Shown here: positions 25,501 to 38,300 of the stretch, one piece after another
How the letters are laid out: each line of letters opens with the position of its first letter
Numbering within the stretch: the stretch's first letter is position 1
NCBI RefSeq assembly: GCF_051014685.1
Contig: NW_027479508.1
Span: forward strand, 1 to 64,000
Length of the DNA stretch: 64,000 nucleotides
Reading direction: 5' to 3'
Origin: Ptiloglossa arizonensis
Lineage: Eukaryota; Arthropoda; Insecta; Hymenoptera; Colletidae
Translations under genes and position numbers: made by a program
The notes under the pieces: generated by a model
The model's input: the letters and a program-made list of their open reading frames with translations, nothing else
Told to the model about the DNA's origin: nothing
Database searches by the model: none

Positions 25501-27181
25501 CAGAATGGCCTAGGGAAAAAATACATATACCGTTGTAATCTGGCGAGTTTCTACTTTCAGATGCTATAGGAATTTTTGGGTTAGGTCAATCCGTTCACGA
25601 GATATGGGAGTTTGAAGCCAAGAAATGGTTGAGATGGCAAAAAATTTTTCGCAATTCTGCTGCTCCAAACGCTTAGCCAGAATGGCCTAGGGAAAAAATA
25701 CACATACCGTTGTAATCGGGCGAGTTTCTACTTTCAGATGCAATAGGAATTTTTGGGTTAGGTCAATCCGTTCGCGAGATATGGGAGTTTGAAGCCAAGA
25801 AATGGTTGAGAAGGCAAAAAATTTTTCGCAATTCTGCTGCTCCAAACTCTTAACCAGAATGGCCTAGGGAAAAAATACACATACCGTTGTAATCGGGCGA
25901 GTTTCTACTTTCAGATGCAACAGGAATTTTTGGGTTAGGTCAATCCGTTCGCGAGATATGGGAGTTTGAAGCCAAGAAATGGTTGAGAAGACAACAAATT
26001 TTTCGCACTTCTGCTGCTCCAAACTCTTAACCAGAATGGCCTAGGGAAAAAATACAAATACCGTTGTAATCGGGCGAGTTTCTACTTTCAGATGCAACAG
26101 GAATTTTTGGGTTAGGTCAATCCGTTCGCGAGATATGGGAGTTTGAAGCCAAGAAATGGTTGAGAAGGCAAAAAATTTTTCGCAATTCTGCTGCTCCAAA
26201 CTCTTAACCAGAATGGCCTAGGGAAAAAATACACATACCGTTGTAATCGGGCGAGTTTCTACTTTTAGGTGCAATAGGAATTTTTGGGTTAGGTCAATCC
26301 GTTCGCGAGATATGGGAGTTTGAAGCCAAGAAATGGTTGAGAAGGCAAAAAATTTTTCGCAATTCTGCTGCTCCAAACTCTTAACCAGAATGGCCTAGGG
26401 AAAAAATACACATACCGTTGTAATCGGGCGAGTTTCTACTTTCAGATGCAACAGGAATTTTTGGGTTAGGTCAATCCGTTCGCTTGATGTGGGAGTTTGA
26501 AGCTAAGAAATGGTTGAGAAGGCAAAAAATTTTTCGCATTTCTGCTGCTCCAAACGCTTAACCAGAATGGCCTAGGGAAAAAATACACATACCATTGTAA
26601 TCGGGCGAGTTTCTACTTTCAGATGCAACAGGAATTTTTGGGTTAGGTCAATCCGTTCGCGAGATATGGGAGTTTGAAGCTAAGAAATGGTTGAGAAGGC
26701 AGAAAATTTTTCGCAATTCTGCTGCTCCAAACGCTTAACCAGAATGGCCTAGGGAAAAAATACACATACCGTTGTAATCTGGCGAGTTTCTACTTTCAGA
26801 TGCAATAGGAATTTTAGGGTTAGGTCAATCCGTTCGCGAGATATGGGAGTTTGAAGCTAAGAAATGGTTGATAAGACAACAAATTTTTCGCACTTCTGCT
26901 GCTCCAAACGCTTAACCAGAATGGCCTAGGGAAAAAATACACATACCGTTGTAATCGGGCGAGTTTCTACTTTCAGATGCAATAGGAGTTTTTGGGTTAG
27001 GTCAATCCGTTCGCGAGATATGGGAGTTTGAAGCCAAGAAATGGTTGAGAAGACAACAAATTTTTCGCACTTCTGCTGCTCCAAACGCTTAACCAGAATG
27101 GCTTAGGGAAAAAATACACATTCCGTTGTAATCGGGCGAGTTTCTACTTTCAGATGCAATAGGAATTTTTGGGTTAGCTCA
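22580..27181. repeat. Thirteen-monomer tandem duplication (2 x 2301 bp), apparently very recent
   Basis: Copy 1 is about 22580-24880 and copy 2 about 24881-27181. Private variants repeat at exactly 2301 bp: gattgggccatgg (near 22671 and 24972), accattg (22699 and 25000), atactcat (23044 and 25345), tacatatacc (23221 and 25522), tgctatagg (23262 and 25563), atacaaatac (23750 and 26051), attttaggg (24512 and 26813), gcttaggg (24800 and 27101), cattccg (24820 and 27121) and gttagctc (C at 24877 and 27178). I found no difference at any site compared. The downstream match ends near 27255, where cacttctgctgctcc replaces caattctgcttctcc. Confidence 0.88.
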
Positions 27182-30100
27182 ATCCGTTCGCGAGATATGG
27201 GAGTTTGAAGCTAAGAAATGGTAGAGAAGACAACAAATTTTTCGCACTTCTGCTGCTCCAAACGCTTAACCAGAATGGCCTAGGGAAAAAATACACATAC
27301 CGTTGTAATCGGGCGAGTTTCTACTTTCAGATGCAATAGGAATTTTTGGGTTAGGTCAATCCGTTCGCGAGATATGGGAGTTTGAAGCCAAGAAATGGTT
27401 GAGAAGACAACAAATTTTTCGCACTTCTGCTGCTCCAAACTCTTAACCAGAATGGCCTAGGGATAAAATACACATACCGTTGTAATCGGGCGAGTTTCTA
27501 CTTTCAGATGCAACAGGAATTTTTGGGTTAGGTCAATCCGTTCGCGAGATATGGGAGTTTGAAGCCAAGAAATGGTTGAGAAGGCAAAAAATTTTTCGCA
27601 ATTCTGCTGCTCCAAACTCTTTACCAGAATGGCCTAGGGAAAAAATACACATACCGTTGTAATCGGGCGAGTTTCTACTTTTAGGTGCAATAGGAATTTT
27701 TGGGTTAGGTCAATCCGTTCGCGAGATATGGGAGTTTGAAGCCAAGAAATGGTTGAGAAGGCAAAAAATTTTTCGCAATTCTGCTGCTCCAAACTCTTAA
27801 CCAGAATGGCCTAGGGAAAAAATACACATACCGTTGTAATCGGGCGAGTTTCTACTTTCAGATGCAACAGGAATTTTTGGGTTAGGTCAATCCGTTCGCT
27901 TGATGTTGGAGTTTGAAGCTAAGAAATGGTTGAGAAGGCAAAAAATTTTTCGCATTTCTGCTGCTCCAAACGCTTAACCAGAATGGCCTAGGGAAAAAAT
28001 ACACATACCGTTGTAATCGGGCGAGTTTCTACTTTCAGATGCAACAGGAATTTTTGGGTTAGGTCAATCCGTTCGCGAGATATGGGAGTTTGAAGCTAAG
28101 AAATGGTTGAGAAGGCAAAAAATTTTTCGCAATTCTGCTGCTCCAAACGCTTAACCAGAATGGCCTAGGGAAAAAATACACATACCGTTGTAATCGGGCG
28201 AGCTTCTACTTTCAAATGCAATAGGACGTTTTGGGTTAGGTCAATCCGTTCGCGAGATATGGGAGTTTGAAGCCAAGAAATGGTTGAGAAGGCTAAAAAT
28301 TTTTCGCAATTCTGCTGCTCCAAACTCTTAACCAGAATGGCCTAGGGAAAAAATACACATACCGTTGTAATCTGGCGAGTTTCTACTTTCAGATGCAATA
28401 GGAATTTTTGGGTTAGGTCAATCCGTTCACGAGATATCGGAGTTTGAAGCCAAGAAATGGTTGAGAAGGCAAAAAATTTTTCGCAATTCTGCTGCTCCAA
28501 ACTCTTAACCAGAATGGCCTAGGGAAAAAATACACATACCGTTGTAATCGGGCGAGTTTCTACTTTCAGATGCAACAGGAATTTTTGGGTTAGGTCAATC
28601 CGTTCGCTTGATGTGGGAGTTTGAAGCTAAGAAATGGTTGAGAAGGCAAAAAATTTTTCGCATTTCTGCTGCTCCAAACGCTTAACCAGAATGGCCTAGG
28701 GAAAAAATACACATACCGTTGTAATCGGGCGAGTTTCTACTTTCAGATGCAACAGGAATTTTTGGGTTAGGTCAATGCGTTCGCGAGATATGGGAGTTTG
28801 AAGCTAAGAAATGGTTGAGAAGGCAAAAAATTTTTCGCATTTCTGCTGCTCCAAACGCTTAACCAGAATGGCCTAGGGAGAAAATACACATACCGTTGTA
28901 ATCGGGCGAGTTTCTACTTTCAGATGCAACAGGAATTTTTGGGTTAGGTCAATCCGTTCGCGAGATATGGGAGTTTGAAGCTAAGAAATGGTTGAGAAGG
29001 CAGAAAATTTTTCGCAATTCTGCTGCTCCAAACGCTTAACCAGAATGGCCTAGGGAAAAAATACACATACCGTTGTAATCGGGCGAGTTTCTACTTTCAA
29101 ATGCAATAGGACGTTTTGGGTTAGGTCAATCCGTTCGCGAGATATGGGAGTTTGAAGCCAAGAAATGGTTGAGAAGGCAAAAAATTTTTCGCAATTCTGC
29201 TGCTCCAAACTCTTAACCAGAATGGCCTAGGGAAAAAATACACATACCGTTGTAATCGGGCGAGTTTCTACTTTCAGATGCAATAGGAATTTTTGGGATA
29301 GGTCAATCCGTTCGCGAGATATGGGAGTTTGAAGCTAAGAAATGGTTGATAAGACAACAAATTTTTCGCACTTCTGCTGCTCCAAACGCTTAACCAGAAT
29401 GGCCTAGGGAAAAAATACACATACCGTTGTAATCGGGCGAGTTTCTACTTTCAGATGCAATAGGAATTTTTGGGTTAGGTCAATCCGTTCGCGAGATATG
29501 GGAGTTTGAAGCCAAGAAATGGTTGAGAAGACAACAAATTTTTCGCACTTCTGCTGCTCCAAACGCTTAACCAGAATGGCCTAGGGAAAAAATACACATA
29601 CCGTTGTAATCGGGCGAGTTTCTACTTTCAGATGCAATAGGAATTTTTGGGTTAGGTCAATCCGTTCGCGAGATATGGGAGTTTGAAGCTAAGAAATGGT
29701 AGAGAAGACAACAAATTTTTCGCACTTCTGCTGCTCCAAACGCTTAACCAGAATGGCCTAGGGAAAAAATACACATACCGTTGTAATCGGGCGAGCTTCT
29801 ACTTTCAAATGCAATAGGACGTTTTGGGTTAGGTCAATCCGTTCGCGAGATATGGGAGTTTGAAGCCAAGAAATGGTTGAGAAGGCTAAAAATTTTTCGC
29901 AATTCTGCTGCTCCAAACTCTTAACCAGAATGGCCTAGGGAAAAAATACACATACCTTTGTAATCGGGCGAGTTTCTACTTTCAGATGCAACAGGAATTT
30001 TTGGGTTAGGTCAATGCGTTCGCGAGATATGGGAGTTTGAAGCTAAGAAATGGTTGAGAAGGCAAAAAATTTTTCGCATTTCTGCTGCTCCAAACGCTTA

Positions 30101-31495
30101 ACCAGAATGGCCTAGGGAAAAAATACACATACAGTTGTAATCGGGCGAGTTTCTACTTTCAGATGCAACAGGAATTTTTGGGTTAGGTCAATCCGTTCGC
30201 GAGATATGGGAGTTTGAAGCTAAGAAATGGTTGAGAAGGCAGAAAATTTTTCGCAATTCTGCTGCTCCAAACGCTTAACCAGAATGGCCTAGGGAAAAAA
30301 TACACATACCGTTGTAATCGGGCGAGTTTCTACTTTCAAATGCAATAGGACGTTTTGGGTTAGGTCAATCCGTTCGCGAGATATGGGAGTTTGAAGCCAA
30401 GAAATGGTTGAGAAGGCAAAAAATTTTTCGCAATTCTGCTGCTCCAAACTCTTAACCAGAATGGCCTAGGGAAAAAATACACATACCGTTGTAATCGGGC
30501 GAGTTTCTACTTTCAGATGCAATAGGAATTTTTGGGATAGGTCAATCCGTTCGCGAGATATGGGAGTTTGAAGCTAAGAAATGGTTGATAAGACAACAAA
30601 TTTTTCGCACTTCTGCTGCTCCAAACGCTTAACCAGAATGGCCTAGGGAAAAAATACACATACCGTTGTAATCGGGCGAGTTTCTACTTTCAGATGCAAT
30701 AGGAATTTTTGGGTTAGGTCAATCCGTTCGCGAGATATGGGAGTTTGAAGTCAAGAAATGGTTGAGAAGGCAAAAAATTTTTCGCAATTCTGCTGCTCCA
30801 AACTCTTAACCAGAATGGCCTAGGGAAAAAATACACATACCGTTGTAATCGGTCGAGTTTCTACTTTCAGATGCAACAGGAATTTTTGGGTTAGGTCAAT
30901 CCGTTCGCGAGATATGGGAGTTTGAAGCCAAGAAATGGTTGAGAAGGCAAAAAATTTTTCGCAATTCTGCTGCTCCAAACTCTTAACCAGAATGGCCTAG
31001 GGAAAAAATACACATACCGTTGTAATCTGGCGAGTTTCTACTTTCAGATGCAATAGGAATTTTTGGGTTAGGTCAATCCGTTCGCGAGATATGGCAGTTT
31101 GAAGCTAAGAAATGGTTGATAAGACAACAAATTTTTCGCACTTCTGCTGCTCCAAACGCTTAACCAGAATGGCCTAGGGAAAAAATACACATACCGTTGT
31201 AATCGGGCGAGTTTCTACTTTCAGATGCAATAGGAGTTTTTGGGTTAGGTCAATCCGTTCGCGAGATATGGGAGTTTGAAGCCAAGAAATGGTTGAGAAG
31301 ACAACAAATTTTTCGCACTTCTGCTGCTCCAAACGCTTAACCAGAATGGCCTAGGGAAAAAATACACATACCGTTGTAATCGGGCGAGTTTCTACTTTCA
31401 GATGCAATAGGAATTTTTGGGTTAGGTCAATCCGTTCGCGAGATATGGGAGTTTGAAGCTAAGAAATGGTAGAGAAGACAACAAATTTTTCGCAC
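26020..31495. repeat. Long-range duplicated segment, copy 1 (31 monomers)
   Basis: This segment is colinear with 40180-45478. The offset is exactly 14160 bp (80 monomers) on the left: gttagctc (C at 27178), gggataaaa (T at 27464), actctttacc near 27616 and gagcttc (C at 28203). It becomes 13983 bp (79 monomers) on the right: gagcttc (C at 29796), ACAGTTG (A at 30133), gggata (A at 30537) and CGGT near 30852. The extra monomer here is the caatgcgttc unit near 28776. Private differences include gagatatcgg near 28438, gcctagggag near 28880 and atggcag near 31094. It partly overlaps copy 2 of the 2301-bp duplication. Confidence 0.75.
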
Positions 31496-33469
31496 TTCTG
31501 CTGCTCCAAACTCTTAACCAGAATGGCCTAGGGAAAAAATACACATACCGTTGTAATCGGGCGAGTTTCTACTTTCAGATGCAACAGGAATTTTTGGGTT
31601 AGGTCAATCCGTTCGCTTGATGTGGGAGTTTGAAGCTAAGAAATGGTTGAGAAGGCAAAAAATTTTTCGCATTTCTGCTGCTCCAAACGCTTAACCAGAA
31701 TGGCCTAGGGAAAAAATACACATACCGTTGTAATCGGGCGAGTTTCTACTTTCAGATGCAACAGGAATTTTTGGGTTAGGTCAATCCGTTCGCGAGATAT
31801 GGGAGTTTGAAGCTAAGAAATGGTTGAGAAGGCAGAAAATTTTTCGCAATTCTGCTGCTCCAAACGCTTAACCAGAATGGCCTAGGGAAAAAATACACAT
31901 ACCGTTGTAATCGGGCGAGTTTCTACTTTCAAATGCAATAGGACGTTTTGGGTTAGGTCAATCCGTTCGCGAGATATGGGAGTTTGAAGCCAAGAAATGG
32001 TTGAGAAGGCAAAAAATTTTTCGCAATTCTGCTGCTCCAAACTCTTAACCAGAATGGCCTAGGGAAAAAATACACATACCGTTGTAATCGGGCGAGGTTC
32101 TACTTTCAGATGCAATAGGAATTTTTGGGATAGGTCAATCCGTTCGCGAGATATGGGAGTTTGAAGCTAAGAAATGGTTGATAAGACAACAAATTTTTCG
32201 CACTTCTGCTGCTCCAAACGCTTAACCAGAATGGCCTAGGGAAAAAATACACATACCGTTGTAATCGGGCGAGTTTCTACTTTCAGATGCAATAGGAATT
32301 TTTGGGTTAGGTCAATCCGTTCGCGAGATATGGGAGTTTGAAGCCAAGAAATGGTTGAGAAGACAACAAATTTTTCGCACTTCTGCTGCTCCAAACGCTT
32401 AACCAGAATGGCCTAGGGAAAAAATACACATACCGTTGTAATCGGGCGAGTTTCTACTTTCAGATGCAATAGGAATTTTTGGGTTAGGTCAATCCGTTCG
32501 CGAGATATGGGAGTTTGAAGCTAAGAAATGGTAGAGAAGACAACAAATTTTTCGCACTTCTGCTGCTCCAAACGCTTAACCAGAATGGCCTAGGGAAAAA
32601 ATACACATACCGTTGTAATCGGGCGAGCTTCTACTTTCAAATGCAATAGGACGTTTTGGGTTAGGTCAATCCGTTCGCGAGATATGGGAGTTTGAAGCCA
32701 AGAAATGGTTGAGAAGGCTAAAAATTTTTCGCAATTCTGCTGCTCCAAACTCTTAACCAGAATGGCCTAGGGAAAAAATACACATACCGTTGTAATCGGG
32801 CGAGTTTCTACTTTCAGATGCAACAGGAATTTTTGGGTTAGGTCAATGCGTTCGCGAGATATGGGAGTTTGAAGCAAAGAAATGGTTGAGAAGGCAAAAA
32901 ATTTTTCGCATTTCTGCTGCTCCAAACGCTTAACCAGAATGGCCTAGGGAAAAAATACACATACAGTTGTAATCGGGCGAGTTTCTACTTTCAGATGCAA
33001 CAGGAATTTTTGGGTTAGGTCAATCCGTTCGCGAGATATGGGAGTTTGAAGCTAAGAAATGGTTGAGAAGGCAGAAAATTTTTCGCAATTCTGCTGCTCC
33101 AAACGCTTAACCAGAATGGCCTAGGGAAAAAATACACATACCGTTGTAATCGGGCGAGTTTCTACTTTCAAATGCAATAGGACGTTTTGGGTTAGGTCAA
33201 TCCGTTCGCGAGATATGGGAGTTTGAAGCCAAGAAATGGTTGAGAAGGCAAAAAATTTTTCGCAATTCTGCTGCTCCAAACTCTTAACCAGAATGGCCTA
33301 GGGAAAAAATACACATACCGTTGTAATCGGGCGAGTTTCTACTTTCAGATGCAATAGGAATTTTTGGGTTAGGTCAATCCGTTCGCGAGATATGGGAGTT
33401 TGAAGCTAAGAAATGGTAGAGAAGACAACAAATTTTTCGCACTTCTGCTGCTCCAAACGCTTAACCAGA

Positions 33470-34420
33470 ATGGCCTAGGGAAAAAATACACATACCGTTG
33501 TAATCGGGCGAGCTTCTACTTTCAAATGCAATAGGACGTTTTGGGTTAGGTCAATCCGTTCGCGAGATATGGGAGTTTGAAGCCAAGAAATGGTTGAGAA
33601 GGCTAAAAATTTTTCGCAATTCTGCTGCTCCAAACTCTTAACCAGAATGGCCTAGGGAAAAAATACACATACCGTTGTAATCGGGCGAGTTTCTACTTTC
33701 AGATGCAACAGGAATTTTTGGGTTAGGTCAATGCGTTCGCGAGATATGGGAGTTTGAAGCTAAGAAATGGTTGAGAAGGCAAAAAATTTTTCGCATTTCT
33801 GCTGCTCCAAACGTTTAACCAGAATGGCCTAGGGAAAAAATACACATACAGTTGTAATCGGGCGAGTTTCTACTTTCAGATGCAATAGGAATTTTTGGGT
33901 TAGGTCAATCCGTTCGCGAGATATGGGAGTTTGAAGCCAAGAAATGGTTGAGAAGGCAAAAAATTTTTCGCAATTCTGCTGCTCCAAACTCTTAACCAGA
34001 ATGGCCTAGGGAAAAAATACACATACCGTTGTAATCGGGCGAGCTTCTACTTTCAAATGCAATAGGACGTTTTGGGTTAGGTCAATCCGTTCGCGAGATA
34101 TGGGAGTTTGAAGCCAAGAAATGGTTGAGAAGGCTAAAAATTTTTCGCAATTCTGCTGCTCCAAACTCTTAACCAGAATGGCCTAGGGAAAAAATACACA
34201 TACCGTTGTAATCGGGCGAGTTTCTACTTTCAGATGCAACAGGAATTTTTGGGTTAGGTCAATGCGTTCGCGAGATATGGGAGTTTGAAGCTAAGAAATG
34301 GTTGAGAAGGCAAAAAATTTTTCGCATTTCTGCTGCTCCAAACGTTTAACCAGAATGGCCTAGGGAAAAAATACACATACAGTTGTAATCGGGCGAGTTT
34401 CTACTTTCAGATGCAACAGG
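33470..34420. repeat. Three-monomer tandem duplication (531 bp)
   Basis: The series gagcttc/ggacg unit, caatgcgttc unit, then aaacgtttaacc with ACAGTTG occurs twice at a spacing of 531 bp: C at 33513 and 34044, gtttaacc near 33811 and 34342, A at 33850 and 34381. The gtttaacc change was seen only at these two places, so it supports direct duplication. After the second copy the next monomer differs (caacagg/gctaag against caatagg/gccaag). Confidence 0.78.
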
Positions 34421-35110
34421 AATTTTTGGGTTAGGTCAATCCGTTCGCGAGATATGGGAGTTTGAAGCTAAGAAATGGTTGAGAAGGCAGAAAATTTTTC
34501 GCAATTCTGCTGCTCCAAACGCTTAACCAGAATGGCCTAGGGAAAAAATACACATACCGTTGTAATCGGGCGAGTTTCTACTTTCAAATGCAATAGGACG
34601 TTTTGGGTTAGGTCAATCCGTTCGCGAGATATGGGAGTTTGAAGCCAAGAAATGGTTGAGAAGGCAAAAAATTTTTCGCAATTCTGCTGCTCCAAACTCT
34701 TAACCAGAATGTCCTAGGGAAAAAATACACATACCGTTGTAATCGGGCGAGTTTCTACTTTCAGATGCAATAGGAATTTTTGGGATAGGTCCATCCGTTC
34801 GCGAGATATGGGAGTTTGAAGCTAAGAAATGGTTGATAAGACAACAAATTTTTCGCACTTCTGCTGCTCCAAACGCTTAACCAGAATGGCCTAGGGAAAA
34901 AATACACATACCGTTGTAATCGGGCGAGTTTCTACTTTCAGATGCAATAGGAATTTTTGGGTTAGGTCAATCCGTTCGCGAGATATGGGAGTTTGAAGCC
35001 AAGAAATGGTTGAGAAGGCAAAAAATTTTTCGCAATTCTGCTGCTCCAAACTCTTAACCAGAATGGCCTAGGGAAAAAATACACATACCGTTGTAATCGG
35101 TCGAGTTTCT
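34001..35110. repeat. Six-monomer cassette (also at 37.0-38.1 and 43.7-44.8 kb)
   Basis: Ordered markers are gagcttc (34044), caatgcgttc, ACAGTTG (34381), ggcagaaaa, ggacg, gggata (34785) and CGGT (35100). The same order recurs at +3009 bp (37053, 37390, 37794, 38109) and again +6726 bp further on (43779, 44116, 44520, 44835). Parts recur at 46788, 47125 and 47529, again 3009 bp (17 monomers) after the third copy. The cassette is therefore a mobile block inside the array rather than a strictly periodic unit. gtccatccg near 34790 is private to this copy. Confidence 0.72.
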
Positions 35111-35439
35111 ACTTTCAGATGCAATAGGAATTTTTGGGTTAGGTCAATCCGTTCGCGAGATATGGGAGTTTGAAGCCAAGAAATGGTTGAGAAGACAACA
35201 AATTTTTCGCACTTCTGCTGCTCCAAACGCTTAACCAGAATGGCCTAGGGAAAAAATACACATACCGTTGTAATCGGGCGAGTTTCTACTTTCAGATGCA
35301 ATAGGAATTTTTGGGTTAGGTCAATCCGTTCGCGAGATATGGGAGTTTGAAGCTAAGAAATGGTAGAGAAGACAACAAATTTTTCGCACTTCTGCTGCTC
35401 CAAACGCTTAACCAGAATGGCCTAGGGAAAAAATACACA

Positions 35440-38300
35440 TACCGTTGTAATCGGGCGAGCTTCTACTTTCAAATGCAATAGGACGTTTTGGGTTAGGACA
35501 ATCCGTTCGCGAGATATGGGAGTTTGAAGCCAAGAAATGGTTGAGAAGGCTAAAAATTTTTCGCAATTCTGCTGCTCCAAACTCTTAACCAGAATGGCCT
35601 AGGGAAAAAATACACATACCGTTGTAATCGGGCGAGTTTCTACTTTCAGATGCAACAGGAATTTTTGGGTTAGGTCAATGCGTTCGCGAGATATGGGAGT
35701 TTGAAGCTAAGAAATGGTTGAGAAGGCAAAAAATTTTTCGCATTTCTGCTGCTCCAAACGCTTAACCAGAATGGCCTAGGGAAAAAATACACATACAGTT
35801 GTAATCGGGCGAGTTTCTACTTTCAGATGCAACAGGAATTTTTGGGTTAGGTCAATCCGTTCGCGAGATATGGGAGTTTGAAGCTAAGAAATGGTTGAGA
35901 AGGCAGAAAATTTTTCGCAATTCTGCTGCTCCAAACGCTTAACCAGAATGGCCTAGGGAAAAAATACACATACCGTTGTAATCGGGCGAGTTTCTACTTT
36001 CAAATGCAGTAGGACGTTTTGGGTTAGGTCAATCCGTTCGCGAGATATGGGAGTTTGAAGCTAAGAAATGGTTGAGAAGGCAGAAAATTTTTCGCAATTC
36101 TGCTGCTCCAAACGCTTAACCAGAATGGCCTAGGGAAAAAATACACATACCGTTGTAATCGGGCGAGTTTCTACTTTCAAATGCAATAGGACGTTTTGGG
36201 TTAGGTCAATCCGTTCGCGAGATATGGGAGTTTGAAGCCAAGAAATGGTTGAGAAGGCAAAAAATTTTTCGCAATTCTGCTGCTCCAAACGCTTAACCAG
36301 AATGGCCTAGGGAAAAAATACACATACCGTTGTAATCGGGCGAGTTTCTACTTTCAGATGCAATAGGAATTTTTGGGTTAGGTCAATCCGTTCGCGAGAT
36401 ATGGGAGTTTGAAGCCAAGAAATGGTTGAGAAGGCAAAAAATTTTTCGCAATTCTGCTGCTCCAAACTCTTAACCAGAATGGCCTAGGGAAAAAATACAC
36501 ATACCGTTGTAATCGGTCGAGTTTCTACTTTCAGATGCAACAGGAATTTTTGGGTTAGGTCAATCCGTTCGCGAGATATGGGAGTTTGAAGCCAAGAAAT
36601 GGTTGAGAAGGCAAAAAATTTTTCGCAATTCTGCTGCTCCAAACTCTTAACCAGAATGGCCTAGGGAAAAAATACACATACCGTTGTAATCTGGCGAGTT
36701 TCTACTTTCAGATGCAATAGGAATTTTTGGGTTAGGTCAATCCGTTCGCGAGATATGGGACTTTGAAGCCAAGAAATGGTTGAGAAGACAACAAATTTTT
36801 CGCACTTCTGCTGCTCCAAACGCTTAACCAGAATGGCCTAGGGAAAAAATACACATACCGTTGTAATCGGGCGAGTTTCTACTTTCAGATGCAATAGGAA
36901 TTTTTGGGTTAGGTCAATCCGTTCGCGAGATATGGGAGTTTGAAGCTAAGAAATGGTAGAGAAGACAACAAATTTTTCGCACTTCTGCTGCTCCAAACGC
37001 TTAACCAGAATGGCCTAGGGAAAAAATACACATACCGTTGTAATCGGGCGAGCTTCTACTTTCAAATGCAATAGGACGTTTTGGGTTAGGTCAATCCGTT
37101 CGCGAGATATGGGAGTTTGAAGCCAAGAAATGGTTGAGAAGGCTAAAAATTTTTCGCAATTCTGCTGCTCCAAACTCTTAACCAGAATGGCCTAGGGAAA
37201 AAATACACATACCGTTGTAATCGGGCGAGTTTCTACTTTCAGATGCAACAGGAATTTTTGGGTTAGGTCAATGCGTTCGCGAGATATGGGAGTTTGAAGC
37301 TAAGAAATGGTTGAGAAGGCAAAAAATTTTTCGCATTTCTGCTGCTCCAAACGCTTAACCAGAATGGCCTAGGGAAAAAATACACATACAGTTGTAATCG
37401 GGCGAGTTTCTACTTTCAGATGCAACAGGAATTTTTGGGTTAGGTCAATCCGTTCGCGAGATATGGGAGTTTGAAGCTAAGAAATGGTTGAGAAGGCAGA
37501 AAATTTTTCGCAATTCTGCTGCTCCAAACGCTTAACCAGAATGGCCTAGGGAAAAAATACACATACCGTTGTAATCGGGCGAGTTTCTACTTTCAAATGC
37601 AATAGGACGTTTTGGGTTAGGTCAATCCGTTCGCGAGATATGGGAGTTTGAAGCCAAGAAATGGTTGAGAAGGCAAAAAATTTTTCGCAATTCTGCTGCT
37701 CCAAACTCTTAACCAGAATGGCCTAGGGAAAAAATACACATACCGTTGTAATCGGGCGAGTTTCTACTTTCAGATGCAATAGGAATTTTTGGGATAGGTC
37801 AATCCGTTCGCGAGATATGGGAGTTTGAAGCTAAGAAATGGTTGATAAGACAACAAATTTTTCGCACTTCTGCTGCTCCAAACGCTTAACCAGAATGGCC
37901 TAGGGAAAAAATACACATACCGTTGTAATCGGGCGAGTTTCTACTTTCAGATGCAATAGGAATTTTTGGGTTAGGTCAATCCGTTCGCGAGATATGGGAG
38001 TTTGAAGCCAAGAAATGGTTGAGAAGGCAAAAAATTTTTCGCAATTCTGCTGCTCCAAACTCTTAACCAGAATGGCCTAGGGAAAAAATACACATACCGT
38101 TGTAATCGGTCGAGTTTCTACTTTCAGATGCAACAGGAATTTTTGGGTTAGGTCAATCCGTTCGCGAGATATGGGAGTTTGAAGCCAAGAAATGGTTGAG
38201 AAGGCAAAAAATTTTTCGCAATTCTGCTGCTCCAAACTCTTAACCAGAATGGCCTAGGGAAAAAATACACATACCGTTGTAATCTGGCGAGTTTCTACTT
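35440..38300. repeat. Nine-monomer recurrence and cassette copy 2
   Basis: gagcttc at 35460 and 37053, and ACAGTTG at 35797 and 37390, repeat at 1593 bp (9 x 177). Within the first part, two adjacent monomers with ggcagaaaa followed by ggacg (near 35904 and 36081) look like a single-monomer duplication. caaatgcagtagg near 36007 is private. From 37.0 kb the segment is the second copy of the six-monomer cassette. No non-satellite sequence is present. Confidence 0.68.
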
